Positions 1 through 10,273 of a stretch of DNA of 33,671 nt are shown in pieces. A program made the translations under genes and the position numbers. Source of the DNA: Hyphococcus sp. (GTDB taxonomy: Bacteria > Pseudomonadota > Alphaproteobacteria > Caulobacterales > Parvularculaceae); contig JANQOV010000025.1 in assembly GCA_028285645.1 (NCBI GenBank), positions 1 through 33,671 on the forward strand. Reading direction: 5' to 3'. How positions within the stretch are numbered: position 1 is the first letter of the stretch; each line of letters starts with the position of its first letter. The notes beneath the pieces are model-generated. The model did no database searches and was not told where the DNA came from. It worked only from the letters and a program-made list of their open reading frames with translations.

Positions 1-62
1 GCTGGAAGAGCGGCTGGTTTACACCCAGTAGGTCGGGAGTTCGAACCTCTCACCGCCCACCA
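1..62 (+). tRNA. tRNA-Val(TAC), 5' end cut by window edge
   Basis: The 3' three quarters of a tRNA are present. The anticodon stem GCTGG/CCAGT encloses the loop TTTACAC, giving anticodon TAC, which reads valine codons. A T-arm (GGGAG, TTCGAAC, CTCTC) follows. Then come the acceptor strand ACCGCCC, discriminator A and an encoded CCA ending at 62. The acceptor 5' strand and most of the D-arm lie outside the window, so the acceptor pairing cannot be checked. Confidence 0.9.
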
Positions 63-79
63 TCAAAGACAACAGCCGG

Positions 80-661
80 TTAGCGCGCCGAAGCAATCAA
101 ATTGAAGCCGGCTGCATTTCTATCTGATCCGACTTCCGTGTAACGAACGCCGAATGCAAACACCGGTCGATCGGCCCAAATGTGACACCAAACATAGTCT
201 TCATCGATCGTTATCGAATCCGTTGAAGGCGTAGGAGGCGCGCTGTCAGACCGCCATTGATCCGCCGCTAAGGGTTCGATTTCAAAACGTCTTGAGTATT
301 TTTGATCTCTTTCCCCGTCGGCCGAATAACAATCAACCCCAACCGAAGCATTGCTGTCGAGATCTGGGTTGATGATCGTGAAGCCGAACTCGTACAAAAA
401 TCGATCGCCATCGACGGAATAGCGATTCCCGCTGATCGTACCGGGATGATTTCGCAATAATGGTGAAACCCAATTCGTTGCGCCATCGTGATTAGCGCCG
501 ATCACCGGGCGGCGAAGATCGACTTCTCGCGGCGTAATGACAGCCCTGAGGTCACGCTCAGTCTGACGAATAACATCCGGATCGATTGATTGGGCGTCTA
601 CGGCGCTGCTTATCGAGAGAGTGGCGCAACAAATTGCAGCCAAAAGAGTGAAACGAACCAT
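80..661 (-). CDS. Secreted hypothetical protein
   Basis: Protein of 193 residues that I do not recognise. It starts with a typical Sec signal peptide (MVRFTLLAAI followed by a small-residue stretch, likely cleaved after VDA-Q at about residue 23), so it should be periplasmic or exported. The mature part is polar, with two Cys (in VDCYS and VWCHIW) that could form a disulfide, and no membrane segment. The start is supported by a strong Shine-Dalgarno (AAGGAGGG, about 11 nt upstream on the minus strand). It is convergent with tRNA-Val, only 17 nt away, and has no operon partner in view. No function is assigned. Confidence 0.75.
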   Translation of the reverse strand: MVRFTLLAAICCATLSISSAVDAQSIDPDVIRQTERDLRAVITPREVDLRRPVIGANHDGATNWVSPLLRNHPGTISGNRYSVDGDRFLYEFGFTIINPDLDSNASVGVDCYSADGERDQKYSRRFEIEPLAADQWRSDSAPPTPSTDSITIDEDYVWCHIWADRPVFAFGVRYTEVGSDRNAAGFNLIASAR

Positions 662-1054
662 CGAACCATCCCTCCTTAGTCAATGAAGCCACCACAGGTC
701 GATGCAAGCGGATCAGGGAGGGGGAGTCAAACGCGAAAAGCCCTTGCACGGGCTCCGCAAGCCATTGATCTGATTGGGGTGTTTTTGGCGGTCGATAGAG
801 CTATGTTACTGATCTCGTTGGCATATGCGCCAGTTTGGACACAGACAGTCTGGCGCTCGACCCGCTCAACGCCTGCCATTTTCGTCCCATATCTTGTGGA
901 TATTCTCTGAGGGTCGGCTATAGCTTTGGTTTTTATCGTCGGGACAATCACTTCTCACATTAAGTTGAGTTATAAGCTGAGCTACCTGACGTAGACGTTT
1001 CCGGATACGTCGCCAAAGCGTCCGCTCGTGTCCGTCGGTAAGGGATTGAAGAAC
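662..1054. other. Intergenic region, divergent between two genes
   Basis: About 390 nt between the divergent starts of the secreted hypothetical gene and the RND adaptor, so it must hold both promoters. I see no convincing -35/-10 pair. A small hairpin at 739-754 (AGCCC, 6-nt loop, GGGCT) would be followed by TTTT if read on the minus strand, like a weak intrinsic terminator, but no minus-strand gene lies upstream to need it. Short open frames on both strands here have no signal peptide, family pattern or ribosome binding site that I can recognise. Confidence 0.5.
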
Positions 1055-2125
1055 ATGAATCAGACGTTTGCCAGAGCGCTTCTCGGTGGGGTGGCCGCAA
1101 TGCTCTTGGCCTCATGTGGCGGGGAGGCGGAAACAGCGTCGGAGCTTCCCGTGCGCCCCATTAAGCTTGTTACAGTGGAAGAGACGTCCAACCGCTTTCC
1201 GGTTAGTTATTCCGCCGTTATCGAAGCCGCCCAGTCTAGCGTTTTGACGTTTCAAGTGAGTGGTCTGTTGCAGGATCTCCCTGTCAATGAAGGTGAGTTC
1301 GTTGAGAAAGATGCGCTCATTGCAAAACTTGATCAACGAGATTTCCAAAACAACTACAACTCGGCCAAAGCGCAATTTGACAATGCTGAGTCGGAGTACC
1401 AGCGCGCACGACGGCTTTCTGCAGAAAACGCGATATCGCGCAGCGTGCTCGAGCAACGTCAGTCGGCTCGCGACATCGCCCGGGCGCAACTCGATACGGC
1501 CAAGAAGGCGCTCGACGATACTGAGCTGCGTGCGCCCTTTGCGGGTCAGATCGCTCGGATTGACGTTGAGAATTTTCAAAATGTCGGCGCACAGCAAGCG
1601 GTTGCGACATTGCAAAGCGGCGGTGACGTTGAAGCCGTTATTAACGTGCCAGCGCGCATCCTTGCCTATGTCCCGCAGATCAATCCGATCGATACAACGG
1701 TTACGTTGGATGCGGCGCCCAATGTGAAGATACCCGCGGAATTCAAAGAGGCGACTGGCCAGGCGGATCCAACGACGCAAACCTATCGCGCGCGTTTCAC
1801 CTTCACGCCGCCGGAAGGGTTGTTGATATTGCCTGGCATGACCGGCCGCGTTGATTCGATTTTCCTTTATACTGGCGACCAAGTCCCGCTTGGCGTTTCT
1901 GTGCCGACAGGCTCGATCATTGCGGAAGGCGATGATCGATTTGTCTGGCTGGTGAACGAAGAAACCATGACCGTATCAAAACAGCCGGTCGCGGTTTCAG
2001 AGGAACGGTTCGGAGAAGAAGTGGCAATTATCGAAGGGCTTGAAGGCGGCGAACTCATCGCCGGCGCTGGCGCTTCTTATTTGCAGGAAGGCATGCGCGT
2101 GCGCGCCTGGAATAACGGCCAGTAG
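1055..2125 (+). CDS. RND efflux periplasmic adaptor (membrane fusion protein, HlyD/AcrA type), lipoprotein
   Basis: Periplasmic adaptor that links an inner-membrane RND pump to an outer-membrane channel. The ATG at 1055 is preferred over the in-frame GTG at 1028 because it places a lipoprotein signal at the N-terminus: Arg7, a hydrophobic stretch and lipobox LASC with Cys21. AGGG at 1041 is a modest Shine-Dalgarno. After it come the biotinyl-lipoyl-like half domain (VSGLLQDLPVNEGEFVEK), an alpha-helical hairpin rich in Ala, Arg and Gln (about residues 90-150) and the returning lipoyl half (ELRAPFAGQIARIDVENFQ). The beta-barrel and membrane-proximal parts finish the protein at 356 residues, a usual length. 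It is the first gene of a three-gene operon, 14 nt before the pump. No local regulator is adjacent. Confidence 0.93.
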   Translation: MNQTFARALLGGVAAMLLASCGGEAETASELPVRPIKLVTVEETSNRFPVSYSAVIEAAQSSVLTFQVSGLLQDLPVNEGEFVEKDALIAKLDQRDFQNNYNSAKAQFDNAESEYQRARRLSAENAISRSVLEQRQSARDIARAQLDTAKKALDDTELRAPFAGQIARIDVENFQNVGAQQAVATLQSGGDVEAVINVPARILAYVPQINPIDTTVTLDAAPNVKIPAEFKEATGQADPTTQTYRARFTFTPPEGLLILPGMTGRVDSIFLYTGDQVPLGVSVPTGSIIAEGDDRFVWLVNEETMTVSKQPVAVSEERFGEEVAIIEGLEGGELIAGAGASYLQEGMRVRAWNNGQ

Positions 2126-2139
2126 TTGGGGCGCGGGCA

Positions 2140-5100
2140 ATGAATCCAGCCGAGTTTGCGATTAAAAATCGCCTGATCAGCGTTATCGTTATTGTTGGTG
2201 CGCTGTTTGGCGGCTGGACGGCGTTTCAGAACATGCCGCGATTTGAGGATCCGGAATTTACAATCCGGACGGCGCAGGTGCTCACGCAATATCCCGGCGC
2301 CAGTCCCGAAGAAGTCGCCAATGAAATTGCGGAACCGCTCGAAACCGCCATCCAGGAAATGCAGGAGGTCGAGGAAATCCGCTCGACATCGCGGGCTGGG
2401 TTTTCTGAAATAAGCGTCGACATCAAATATGAATTCTCACCGTCAAAATCAGATCTGCAACTCATCTGGACAAAACTGCGCAACAAGGTGAACGACGCCC
2501 AGGGCTCGTTACCGCCGGGCGCTACGGCGTCTGTCGTATTCGATGATTTTGGCGACGTTTACGGACTTTATTATCTGCTGACGGGGGAGGGGTACTCCCC
2601 AGATGAGCTCCTGATTTATGCGAAAGAGCTGCGCAAACAACTGCTGCAGGTCGAAGGTGTTGGCAAAGTCAGTTTCGGCGGCGAGCAAACCGAAGCCATC
2701 TATGTCGAGATTTCGAGAGAGCGTGCTGCAGCGCTTGGCGTTTCAATCAGCAATGTCTATTCAGCGCTTTCAACGCAAAACGCTGTTGTGTCAGCTGGCA
2801 ATGTCAAGCTTGGCGAGAGCCGAATGGAGATCTCGCCATCGGGCGAAATTGATTCTGTCGCGGCGATAGAAAACCTCTTGATCTCAACATCAACCGATGG
2901 ATCGGTGTCTTACTTAAGAGACATCGCAACGGTAACGCGCGGGTTTCGAGATCCCCCAACCATGTTGATCCGCTATAATGGCGCGCCAGCCTTATCGATT
3001 GGCGTATCAAATGTCACAGGCGCCAATGTCGTTAAGATGGGCGAAGCGATCGATGCGAAGCTTCGGGAAATCGAAAGTCTTCGCCCCGTTGGCATGGAAC
3101 TGCATGAATTCTATCATCAAGGAAAGATTGTTGACGCTTCGGTGCAAGATTTCGCATTCACTGTTTTTCTTGCGCTCGTCATTGTACTCGGCACGCTCTT
3201 GATTTTCATGGGGCCGCGCTCGGGCGTCGTCATCGGCTCGGTCTTACTTTTGACCATCGCAGCGACGTTGGCCACGATGAATTTGGCGGGCATACCGATG
3301 CACCGCATTTCGCTTGGCGCCCTCATCATTGCTCTTGGCATGCTGGTCGACAACGCAATTGTCGTCACCGAAGGCATCCTCATTGGCGTGCAAGCCGGCC
3401 GACGCAAATTGGATATCGCCAAGGAAGTTGTGAGCAGAACGAAATGGCCGCTGCTTGGCGGCACGCTCGTCGGCATTATCGCATTTGCGCCGATTGGCTT
3501 TGCTCCTGGTTCAACAGCCGAATACACGGGCGACTTGTTCTGGGTGATCCTTATTTCCCTGCTGTATAGTTGGTTGTTCGCGCTGACGCTTACGCCGTTG
3601 TTTTGCCACTGGCTCTTTCAGGAAAAGGCGGACGCAAACGCCGAGCCGCCAAAGGACGGACGCTTTGCGCGCGGGTTTAAATGGTTTACCCGCCGCGCCC
3701 TCAAATTTCGCTGGATCGTCGCCTTCGGCGCGGCCGGCGTTTTCGCTCTTTCCATTTGGGGGTTTCAATTTGTAAAGAGCGGCTTTTTCCCCGCGTCAAC
3801 GACGCCGCAAGTGGTTGTTGATTATTGGCTGCCGGAAGGCGTCGATATTTCAACGACGGACGCGGATATGCGCCAGCTCGAAGAGTATGTGTCCGAACTG
3901 GAAGGCGTCGAGGGCGTGCAGACGCTGATCGGCGGCGGCGCGCTGCGCTACATGCTGGTCTACAATTTTGAGTCTAACAATCCCGCTTATGGTCAGCTTC
4001 TTATCAAGGTCGATGACTATAATCGGATTGCCGGCCTCATTCCTGATATCCAAGCTTACATTGATCAAAGCTTTCCCAATGCGCAAGGAAAGGTCTGGCG
4101 GTTTATCCTGGGGCCTGGCGGCGGCTCAAAGATTGAAGCGACCTTCAAAGGGCCTGATCCAAAAGTGCTGCGCAAGCTTGCCAACGAAGCCAAAGCGATC
4201 ATGGCCGCCGATGGTCGCGCCTTGTCCGTCAAGGACGATTGGCGCCAACCGGTCAGCGTTATCGAGCCTGTTTATTCGGAAAGCTCAGGCCGGCAACTTG
4301 GCATTTCGCGAGAGGATTTCGCCAACGCGCTGCAGACTAACTTTTCCGGACGAAATGTCGGCGTTTACAGGGAAGGCGATAAGCTGATCCCCATCATATC
4401 CCGCGCGCCGGAAGACGAACGGTTGGGAATTGAGAACATCTATGAAGTCGAGACGCTCAGTTCTGCGACCGGTCGCGTTGTGCCGTTGTCCCAAGCAATG
4501 GACAGCGTTCGCACAATTTGGCGTAACGCGCAGATTAAGCGCGAGGACCGGGTCTGGACAATTAAAGCGCAAAGCGATCCCTATCCGGATGAGTTGGCGT
4601 CGGACCTTCTGGCGCGCATTCGCGGACCGATCGAGGCGATTGAGTTGCCGGAAGGCTATTCCCTGAAATGGGATGGCGAATTTGGATCGTCTGCGGAAGC
4701 GAACGAAAATCTAGCCACAACCATACCCTTTGGCGTGCTGGCGATGGTGCTGGTGGTGGTCGTGTTGTTCAACGCGTTGCGTCAGCCGCTTGTGATTTGG
4801 CTTGTTGTACCATTGTCGATTATCGGCGTTGTTATTGGGCTTCTGACCACCGGCACGCCGCTTGAATTTATGGGTATATTGGGCCTGCTTTCGCTGTCGG
4901 GGCTGTTGATCAAGAACGCCATTGTGCTGGTCGATCAGATGAATCTGGAGATCAAAGAAGGCAAGCCGCGCTTCGATGCGGTGATCGATTCCACCGCAAG
5001 TCGCGTGCGGCCTGTCATGATGGGCTCGCTCACCACGGTGTTGGGCGTTATGCCGCTGTTTGCAGACGCATTTTTCCGCTCGATGGCAGTGGTTTTGGTG

Positions 5101-5199
5101 TTCGGCTTAAGCTTCGCAACATTGCTGACGCTTGTTATAGTGCCGGTGCTCTATGCGATGATTTTCAATATTCAGCCGACTGAATCAGCGGTCAAATAG
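2140..5199 (+). CDS. RND efflux transporter, inner-membrane pump (AcrB/HAE1 superfamily)
   Basis: Proton-driven multidrug or solvent exporter of 1019 residues, full length for the family. An N-terminal helix is followed by a porter domain, a block of helices (about 335-490), a second periplasmic loop and a second helix block (about 875-1010), the usual duplicated RND plan. The TM4 proton-relay motif reads LGMLVDNAIVV, with Asp404 followed by Asn405; AcrB has two adjacent Asp here. The TM10 lysine is kept (LLIKNAIVLVD, Lys925). The gene lies between its adaptor and outer-membrane factor on the same strand, so the three should form one complex. The single-Asp relay suggests a TriC/MexK-like branch rather than a close AcrB relative; that placement is from memory. 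Substrate is unknown. Confidence 0.93.
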   Translation: MNPAEFAIKNRLISVIVIVGALFGGWTAFQNMPRFEDPEFTIRTAQVLTQYPGASPEEVANEIAEPLETAIQEMQEVEEIRSTSRAGFSEISVDIKYEFSPSKSDLQLIWTKLRNKVNDAQGSLPPGATASVVFDDFGDVYGLYYLLTGEGYSPDELLIYAKELRKQLLQVEGVGKVSFGGEQTEAIYVEISRERAAALGVSISNVYSALSTQNAVVSAGNVKLGESRMEISPSGEIDSVAAIENLLISTSTDGSVSYLRDIATVTRGFRDPPTMLIRYNGAPALSIGVSNVTGANVVKMGEAIDAKLREIESLRPVGMELHEFYHQGKIVDASVQDFAFTVFLALVIVLGTLLIFMGPRSGVVIGSVLLLTIAATLATMNLAGIPMHRISLGALIIALGMLVDNAIVVTEGILIGVQAGRRKLDIAKEVVSRTKWPLLGGTLVGIIAFAPIGFAPGSTAEYTGDLFWVILISLLYSWLFALTLTPLFCHWLFQEKADANAEPPKDGRFARGFKWFTRRALKFRWIVAFGAAGVFALSIWGFQFVKSGFFPASTTPQVVVDYWLPEGVDISTTDADMRQLEEYVSELEGVEGVQTLIGGGALRYMLVYNFESNNPAYGQLLIKVDDYNRIAGLIPDIQAYIDQSFPNAQGKVWRFILGPGGGSKIEATFKGPDPKVLRKLANEAKAIMAADGRALSVKDDWRQPVSVIEPVYSESSGRQLGISREDFANALQTNFSGRNVGVYREGDKLIPIISRAPEDERLGIENIYEVETLSSATGRVVPLSQAMDSVRTIWRNAQIKREDRVWTIKAQSDPYPDELASDLLARIRGPIEAIELPEGYSLKWDGEFGSSAEANENLATTIPFGVLAMVLVVVVLFNALRQPLVIWLVVPLSIIGVVIGLLTTGTPLEFMGILGLLSLSGLLIKNAIVLVDQMNLEIKEGKPRFDAVIDSTASRVRPVMMGSLTTVLGVMPLFADAFFRSMAVVLVFGLSFATLLTLVIVPVLYAMIFNIQPTESAVK

Positions 5200-5225
5200 T
5201 CGGGGACTCTTAAGCGGGGAAAATT

Positions 5226-6614
5226 ATGTCAGTATCGAGAATAAGCTTGTTAGCTGGCGCAGCCGCCATATCTTTGTCGGCGTGCGCGAACATCACTTCG
5301 CGCGAAGAAGCCGGCGAGGCGGCGCGCGCCAGTCTTCCTGACGTTCCGCGTGTTTGGGCGACGGCTCAGGAAACGGTCGGAGACGTTCAGGTTGGATGGA
5401 TTTCAACATTCCAGGATGAAACGCTGACGGCGCTGGTCCGCGAAGCGCAAGCAAACAACAAGAATATATTAGCGGCGGCGGCGAATGTAGAACGCTCCTG
5501 GGCGCTCGCAAAACAGGCGGGCGCGGCGCTGCAGCCGAGCGTCAATCTGGTTGGCGGCGGCAGTCAGTCAGGCGGCGTCACAGGCGCAGGCGCAGGCCGC
5601 GGCGGCGCGAATTTGGGATTGCAGGTCGATTGGGAACTCGACGTCTGGGGCCGCATCCGATCCGGCAAACAAGCCGCAGCCGCATCGGCAGAGTCCGCTG
5701 AGGCGGATTATCGGTATGCGCAGCATTCTCTCGCAGCGGCTGTATCGCGCGCGTATTTCGTGGCGATAGAAGCCGGGCTGCAGGCCGATGTCGCGCGGAA
5801 GACGTTTGAGACGCTGACCGAAACAACGCGGATTGTAACGGTGCAGGAGGAAAATGGTCTTGCGACCGCGCAGGATCTTGCCTTGGCAAAGTCGGACCTT
5901 GCGAATGCGGACGCAACGCTCACCCAAGCCGAGGGTGCTCAGCGCGATGCGCTGCGCGCGCTTGAAGTGTTGTTGGGCCGTTATCCGGCGGCTGACCTCA
6001 AAGTTAGAACGGCGCTTCCCGCAACCCCGCCGCCGCCGCCGGCCGGCGTTCCGTCGGAAATTCTTGAGCGTCGGCCGGACATCGTCGCTGCAGAACGACA
6101 GGTCGCTGCGGCGTTCAACAGTCTCGATCAGGCAAAGGCGGCGAAGATGCCCGCCATCAGCCTCACAAGTTCGATTGGCGGTTCGTCAAACCAGCTGAGT
6201 AATCTACTTGATCCGGCGAATGTAGCATGGACGGTGGGTGGAAACTTACTGGCGCCGATCTTCGACGGTGGCGCGCGACAGGCGCAGGTGGAGATTTCAA
6301 CCGCCGAGCAAGAACAAGCGCTTGCGGCCTATGGTCAAGCGGCGCTCGACGCGTTCAACGAGGTCGAAACCAACTTGGATCAAAGCACGGTTCTTCGGGA
6401 ACGCGAGCAATCGCTGGACGCCGCCGCTAACGAAGCGGGTGAGGCGCTGCGCATTGCGCAATTGCGATTTAATGAAGGCGAATCTGATTTGCTGGACGTT
6501 TTGACCATCCAGCAACGGGTGTTCTCAACCCAAAGCGCGCTCGTGAATGTGCAGCGCGCACGCCTTGAACAGCGTGTCAATTTGAACCTCGCTCTTGGCG
6601 GCGACTGGGAATAG
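5226..6614 (+). CDS. Outer-membrane efflux channel lipoprotein, NodT/OprM family (TolC fold)
   Basis: Outer-membrane exit duct of the tripartite pump, 462 residues. The N-terminus is a lipoprotein signal with lipobox LSAC (Cys20). Two tandem OEP repeats follow, each with long Ala/Gln-rich helices: the first around residues 65-260 (FQDETLTALVREAQANN onwards), the second around 270-455, including ERRPDIVAAERQVAAAFN, a hallmark of the NodT family. The C-terminal helix runs through FNEGESDLLDVLTIQQ. A Pro run (PPPPPAGVPSE) joins the two halves. GGGGA lies 5-10 nt before the ATG. It sits 26 nt after the pump gene as third member of the operon, and nothing in the reading frame suggests damage. Confidence 0.93.
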   Translation: MSVSRISLLAGAAAISLSACANITSREEAGEAARASLPDVPRVWATAQETVGDVQVGWISTFQDETLTALVREAQANNKNILAAAANVERSWALAKQAGAALQPSVNLVGGGSQSGGVTGAGAGRGGANLGLQVDWELDVWGRIRSGKQAAAASAESAEADYRYAQHSLAAAVSRAYFVAIEAGLQADVARKTFETLTETTRIVTVQEENGLATAQDLALAKSDLANADATLTQAEGAQRDALRALEVLLGRYPAADLKVRTALPATPPPPPAGVPSEILERRPDIVAAERQVAAAFNSLDQAKAAKMPAISLTSSIGGSSNQLSNLLDPANVAWTVGGNLLAPIFDGGARQAQVEISTAEQEQALAAYGQAALDAFNEVETNLDQSTVLREREQSLDAAANEAGEALRIAQLRFNEGESDLLDVLTIQQRVFSTQSALVNVQRARLEQRVNLNLALGGDWE

Positions 6615-6636
6615 GCGCGTCTGCAGCAGCTCAGCG

Positions 6637-7860
6637 TTAGAGAGTGTCGTCGAGCGCTTCGATCAGCTTAGTGAGTTCCTCTTGCGACGTGTAATGCACG
6701 AAGCTGACGCGCAGCGCGCCGTGATCAGGATCGACCCCCTGGGCTTTTAAACACCGCACGCCGTAAAAATCACCGCCGCCCGCCATGATGCCTTTCGGGG
6801 CGAGCTTCGCAGCGACGATTTCTCCGGGCTCTTCTAGAACCATCGCCACCGTCGGCGCCCGGCCTTCCGCCTGGCGCGGCCCAAGCAAGCGCACGGAGTT
6901 TTTCTCAGCAAGATAATCCAATAGCGGCTGCAAAAGTCTCTTCTCTTGGGCTCGCATCAGATCGTGAACGGCCGCGCCTTTTTCTGCAGGATGCGCGTCA
7001 CCCTTGTGGTGATGCGCATACAGCGCATCGATATAGTCCGCCAAACCAGCGCAGGCCGCGACTTGTGCGTGGTCTGGTCCGGCGGGCGTGAAGCGCTTGT
7101 ACAAAGAGCCGGCGTTAAAAAAATGCCCTTGGTTTGGCAGCGCTTCGCCGAGTGCGCGGCGGATCGCCATCACGCCCTGATGGGGACCGTAGGTTTTGTA
7201 TGATGAGAAGAGATAGATGTCGGCGCCAAGTTCGCCAACATTTGGAAACCCATGCGGCGCATAGCTGACGCCGTCAACGCAAGAATGGGCGCCAACGCTT
7301 TTTGCCAGCGCGCAAATTTCGGCGACGGGATTGATTTCCGCTACAACATTTGAGCAGTGCGGGAAACAGACCAGCTTTACCTTTTCATCCAGCAGGTTTT
7401 TCAGCCCATCCAGCGGCAGATGCCCGGTATCGGGGTCGAGCGTCCATTCGCGGATTTCTACACCGCGGCTCTCAAGCCGCCGCCATGGGCCGGAGTTCGC
7501 TTCATGGTCTTGATTGGTGACGATAATCGCGTCGCCCGGCTTCAGCATTTGTCCGAAGGCTCGCGCGAGTACGTAGGTGTTCTGCGTGGTCGACGGGCCA
7601 AAGGAGACTTCGTCGGTCTCAACGCCTAAAATTTCAGCCATGCGACGGCGGGCTTCGTCCATCTCTTCGCCGCCGAGATGAGACGCTTCATAAGCCGCAT
7701 AGGGTTGTACTTTTCGCTCGCGATAAAAGCGGGTGAGCCGATCGATCACTTGCCGGCAGGCGTAGGAACCGCCGGCGTTTTCAAAAAACGCCTGCCCCTT
7801 CAATGACGGTTCTGAAAAGGCGGGAAACTGATCGCGAACAAAATCGATGTCTAACGGCAT
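6637..7860 (-). CDS. PLP-dependent aminotransferase class V, cysteine desulfurase-like (VC1184-type family)
   Basis: Pyridoxal-phosphate fold-type I enzyme of 407 residues. The early motif FFENAGGSYACRQVID, the acidic DGVSYAPHG (Asp196 would bind the PLP ring nitrogen) and FSSYKTYGPHQG with the Schiff-base Lys222 match the cysteine desulfurase/selenocysteine lyase-like proteins. No mobile Cys loop of the SufS/IscS kind is obvious, so a role in Fe-S assembly should not be assumed. The frame remains open upstream into trxB, but that part is just trxB read out of frame. ATG codons at 7860 and 7866 are both possible starts. It follows trxB on the same strand with a gap of about 35 nt, so co-transcription is likely. 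True substrate unknown. Confidence 0.85.
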   Translation of the reverse strand: MPLDIDFVRDQFPAFSEPSLKGQAFFENAGGSYACRQVIDRLTRFYRERKVQPYAAYEASHLGGEEMDEARRRMAEILGVETDEVSFGPSTTQNTYVLARAFGQMLKPGDAIIVTNQDHEANSGPWRRLESRGVEIREWTLDPDTGHLPLDGLKNLLDEKVKLVCFPHCSNVVAEINPVAEICALAKSVGAHSCVDGVSYAPHGFPNVGELGADIYLFSSYKTYGPHQGVMAIRRALGEALPNQGHFFNAGSLYKRFTPAGPDHAQVAACAGLADYIDALYAHHHKGDAHPAEKGAAVHDLMRAQEKRLLQPLLDYLAEKNSVRLLGPRQAEGRAPTVAMVLEEPGEIVAAKLAPKGIMAGGGDFYGVRCLKAQGVDPDHGALRVSFVHYTSQEELTKLIEALDDTL

Positions 7861-7897
7861 GATCATCCAAGTGTAGAAAGTGGGCGCGATTGCGCTT

Positions 7898-8896
<999 letters not shown>

Positions 8897-9016
8897 CTAG
8901 CAAATGGGCGGGTCCGCATGTCTGTGCAAGGCCTTTTCTGCGGGCCATCGCGAAGCCGTTACCAAACAGGCGCGCCGGAGAAAAGACCCGGGAAAAGAAG
9001 CGTTGCATGATGGTCG

Positions 9017-9046
9017 TAAAATTGGTAACAAATGTTACTAATTTTA
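9017..9046. promoter_or_regulatory. 30-bp near-perfect palindrome over the hmgA leader, probable operator
   Basis: The arms TAAAATTGGTAAC (9017-9029) and GTTACTAATTTTA (9034-9046) match at 12 of 13 positions around the spacer AAAT. The element ends directly before the hmgA Shine-Dalgarno CCGGAGG. Its size and symmetry suit a dimeric repressor of the MarR, GntR or TetR kind. As RNA it would form a hairpin next to the ribosome binding site. Which protein binds it is not shown by the sequence. Confidence 0.65.
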
Positions 9047-9060
9047 CCGGAGGCACGAAA

Positions 9061-10194
9061 ATGGCGCGGAAATGGATTTCAGCATCTCGCATTGAAGGCA
9101 CGACGTCCCGGCAGGCCCATGCGGATATGCCCCCCGGCACCTATGAGCGGGAGATTTCGAAGGAGGGCTTTTTTGGGCCAGCCGCCTTTTTGCATCACAA
9201 ACGTCCGCCTACTGGATGGACGAGCTTTGAAGGTCCCTTACGTCCGCGCGCCTACGACCTCATGGCTTTCGATGGCGCGCAGGACAGCCCGTGGAAAGCG
9301 CCAACCATATTGTACAATGGCGCAACCGACATTCGCTTTTGGAAACTGACAAACCCGATGCCGGCGCTGGCGCGCAATGGCGACGGCGACCAGCTTTTGT
9401 TCATTCACGAAGGCGAGGGAGACCTTTTTTGTGATTACGGTCACCTGGCGTTTGAAGCGGGGGACTACATCGTCCTGCCGCGCGGCACCATGTGGCGGCT
9501 TAGTCCCTCCTCGCCTGCATCGATCTTGATGGTTGAGGCGACGAACACCCATTACACCTTGCCGGACAAAGGGCTGCTTGGCCCTCATGCGATTTTCGAT
9601 CCGGCGTTGTTTGATGCGCCTGAAATCAATGAGGCGTTCAAGGATCATCAAGCTGATGACCAGGAAACCGCCGTTGAAATCAAAAAGCGGGGCCAAGTCT
9701 CCGTTGCAACCTACCCTTACAATCCGCTTGACGTTGTTGGCTGGCATGGCGAACTCAGCCCGGTGCGCATCAATGTTCGTCATATCCGCCCGTTGATGAG
9801 CCATCGCTATCATGTGCCGCCGTCAGCCCATACAACATTCCTGTCGGACCGCTTTGTTATTTGCACCTTTGCGCCGCGTCCCTTCGAAACAGATCCCGGC
9901 GCGCTCAAAGTGCCATTCTTTCATAACAATGACGATTATGACGAAGTCATTTTCTATCACGCAGGCGATTTTTTCAGCCGCGATAATATTGATGCCGGCA
10001 TGATGACATTTCATCCAACTGGTTTTACCCATGGGCCGCACCCGCAGGCGCTGAAGAATATGCTCGAGCAATCCAAGCCTGCGACGGATGAATATGCTGT
10101 CATGATTGACACCCGTGATCCGCTGGACGTCGGCGAAGCCGCAGAGACTGTGGAAGACGAGGATTACGTAAACAGTTGGAAAAGTGCAGATTGA
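9061..10194 (+). CDS. hmgA: Homogentisate 1,2-dioxygenase (short alphaproteobacterial form)
   Basis: Cytoplasmic Fe(II) ring-cleaving enzyme that converts homogentisate to maleylacetoacetate in tyrosine and phenylalanine breakdown. The protein has a double cupin layout. The N-terminal barrel includes LFIHEGEGDLFCDYGHL and the turn GDYIVLPRGTMWRL. The C-terminal half has HNNDDYDEVIFYHAGDFF and FHPTGFTHGPHPQ, which supply the expected His and Glu iron ligands. At 377 residues it is shorter than the classical enzyme of about 430-445. The ATG at 9061 is chosen over 9007 because GGAGG lies 7 nt upstream, and the longer start would run through the palindrome at 9017-9046. A fumarylacetoacetase gene downstream supports the role. 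Confidence 0.85.
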   Translation: MARKWISASRIEGTTSRQAHADMPPGTYEREISKEGFFGPAAFLHHKRPPTGWTSFEGPLRPRAYDLMAFDGAQDSPWKAPTILYNGATDIRFWKLTNPMPALARNGDGDQLLFIHEGEGDLFCDYGHLAFEAGDYIVLPRGTMWRLSPSSPASILMVEATNTHYTLPDKGLLGPHAIFDPALFDAPEINEAFKDHQADDQETAVEIKKRGQVSVATYPYNPLDVVGWHGELSPVRINVRHIRPLMSHRYHVPPSAHTTFLSDRFVICTFAPRPFETDPGALKVPFFHNNDDYDEVIFYHAGDFFSRDNIDAGMMTFHPTGFTHGPHPQALKNMLEQSKPATDEYAVMIDTRDPLDVGEAAETVEDEDYVNSWKSAD

Positions 10195-10273
10195 ACCCCG
10201 CTCCGGGTTTGCCGATTTACGTCTTTTGGTTTCTTATGCAGGCGATTGTTGCAACCCTCACAGGAGAATAGCG

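Noticed and set aside
739-754. Small hairpin that could be a minus-strand terminator
   Set aside because: Only 5 bp of stem, and no minus-strand gene lies upstream to be terminated.
727-951. Minus-strand 74-codon frame in the first intergenic region
   Set aside because: No ribosome site, signal peptide or family pattern; it lies in the promoter region of two divergent genes.
1112-1882. Long 256-codon minus-strand frame opposite the first adaptor gene
   Set aside because: Shadow of a real gene: basic, low-complexity translation with no motif, fully inside the adaptor.
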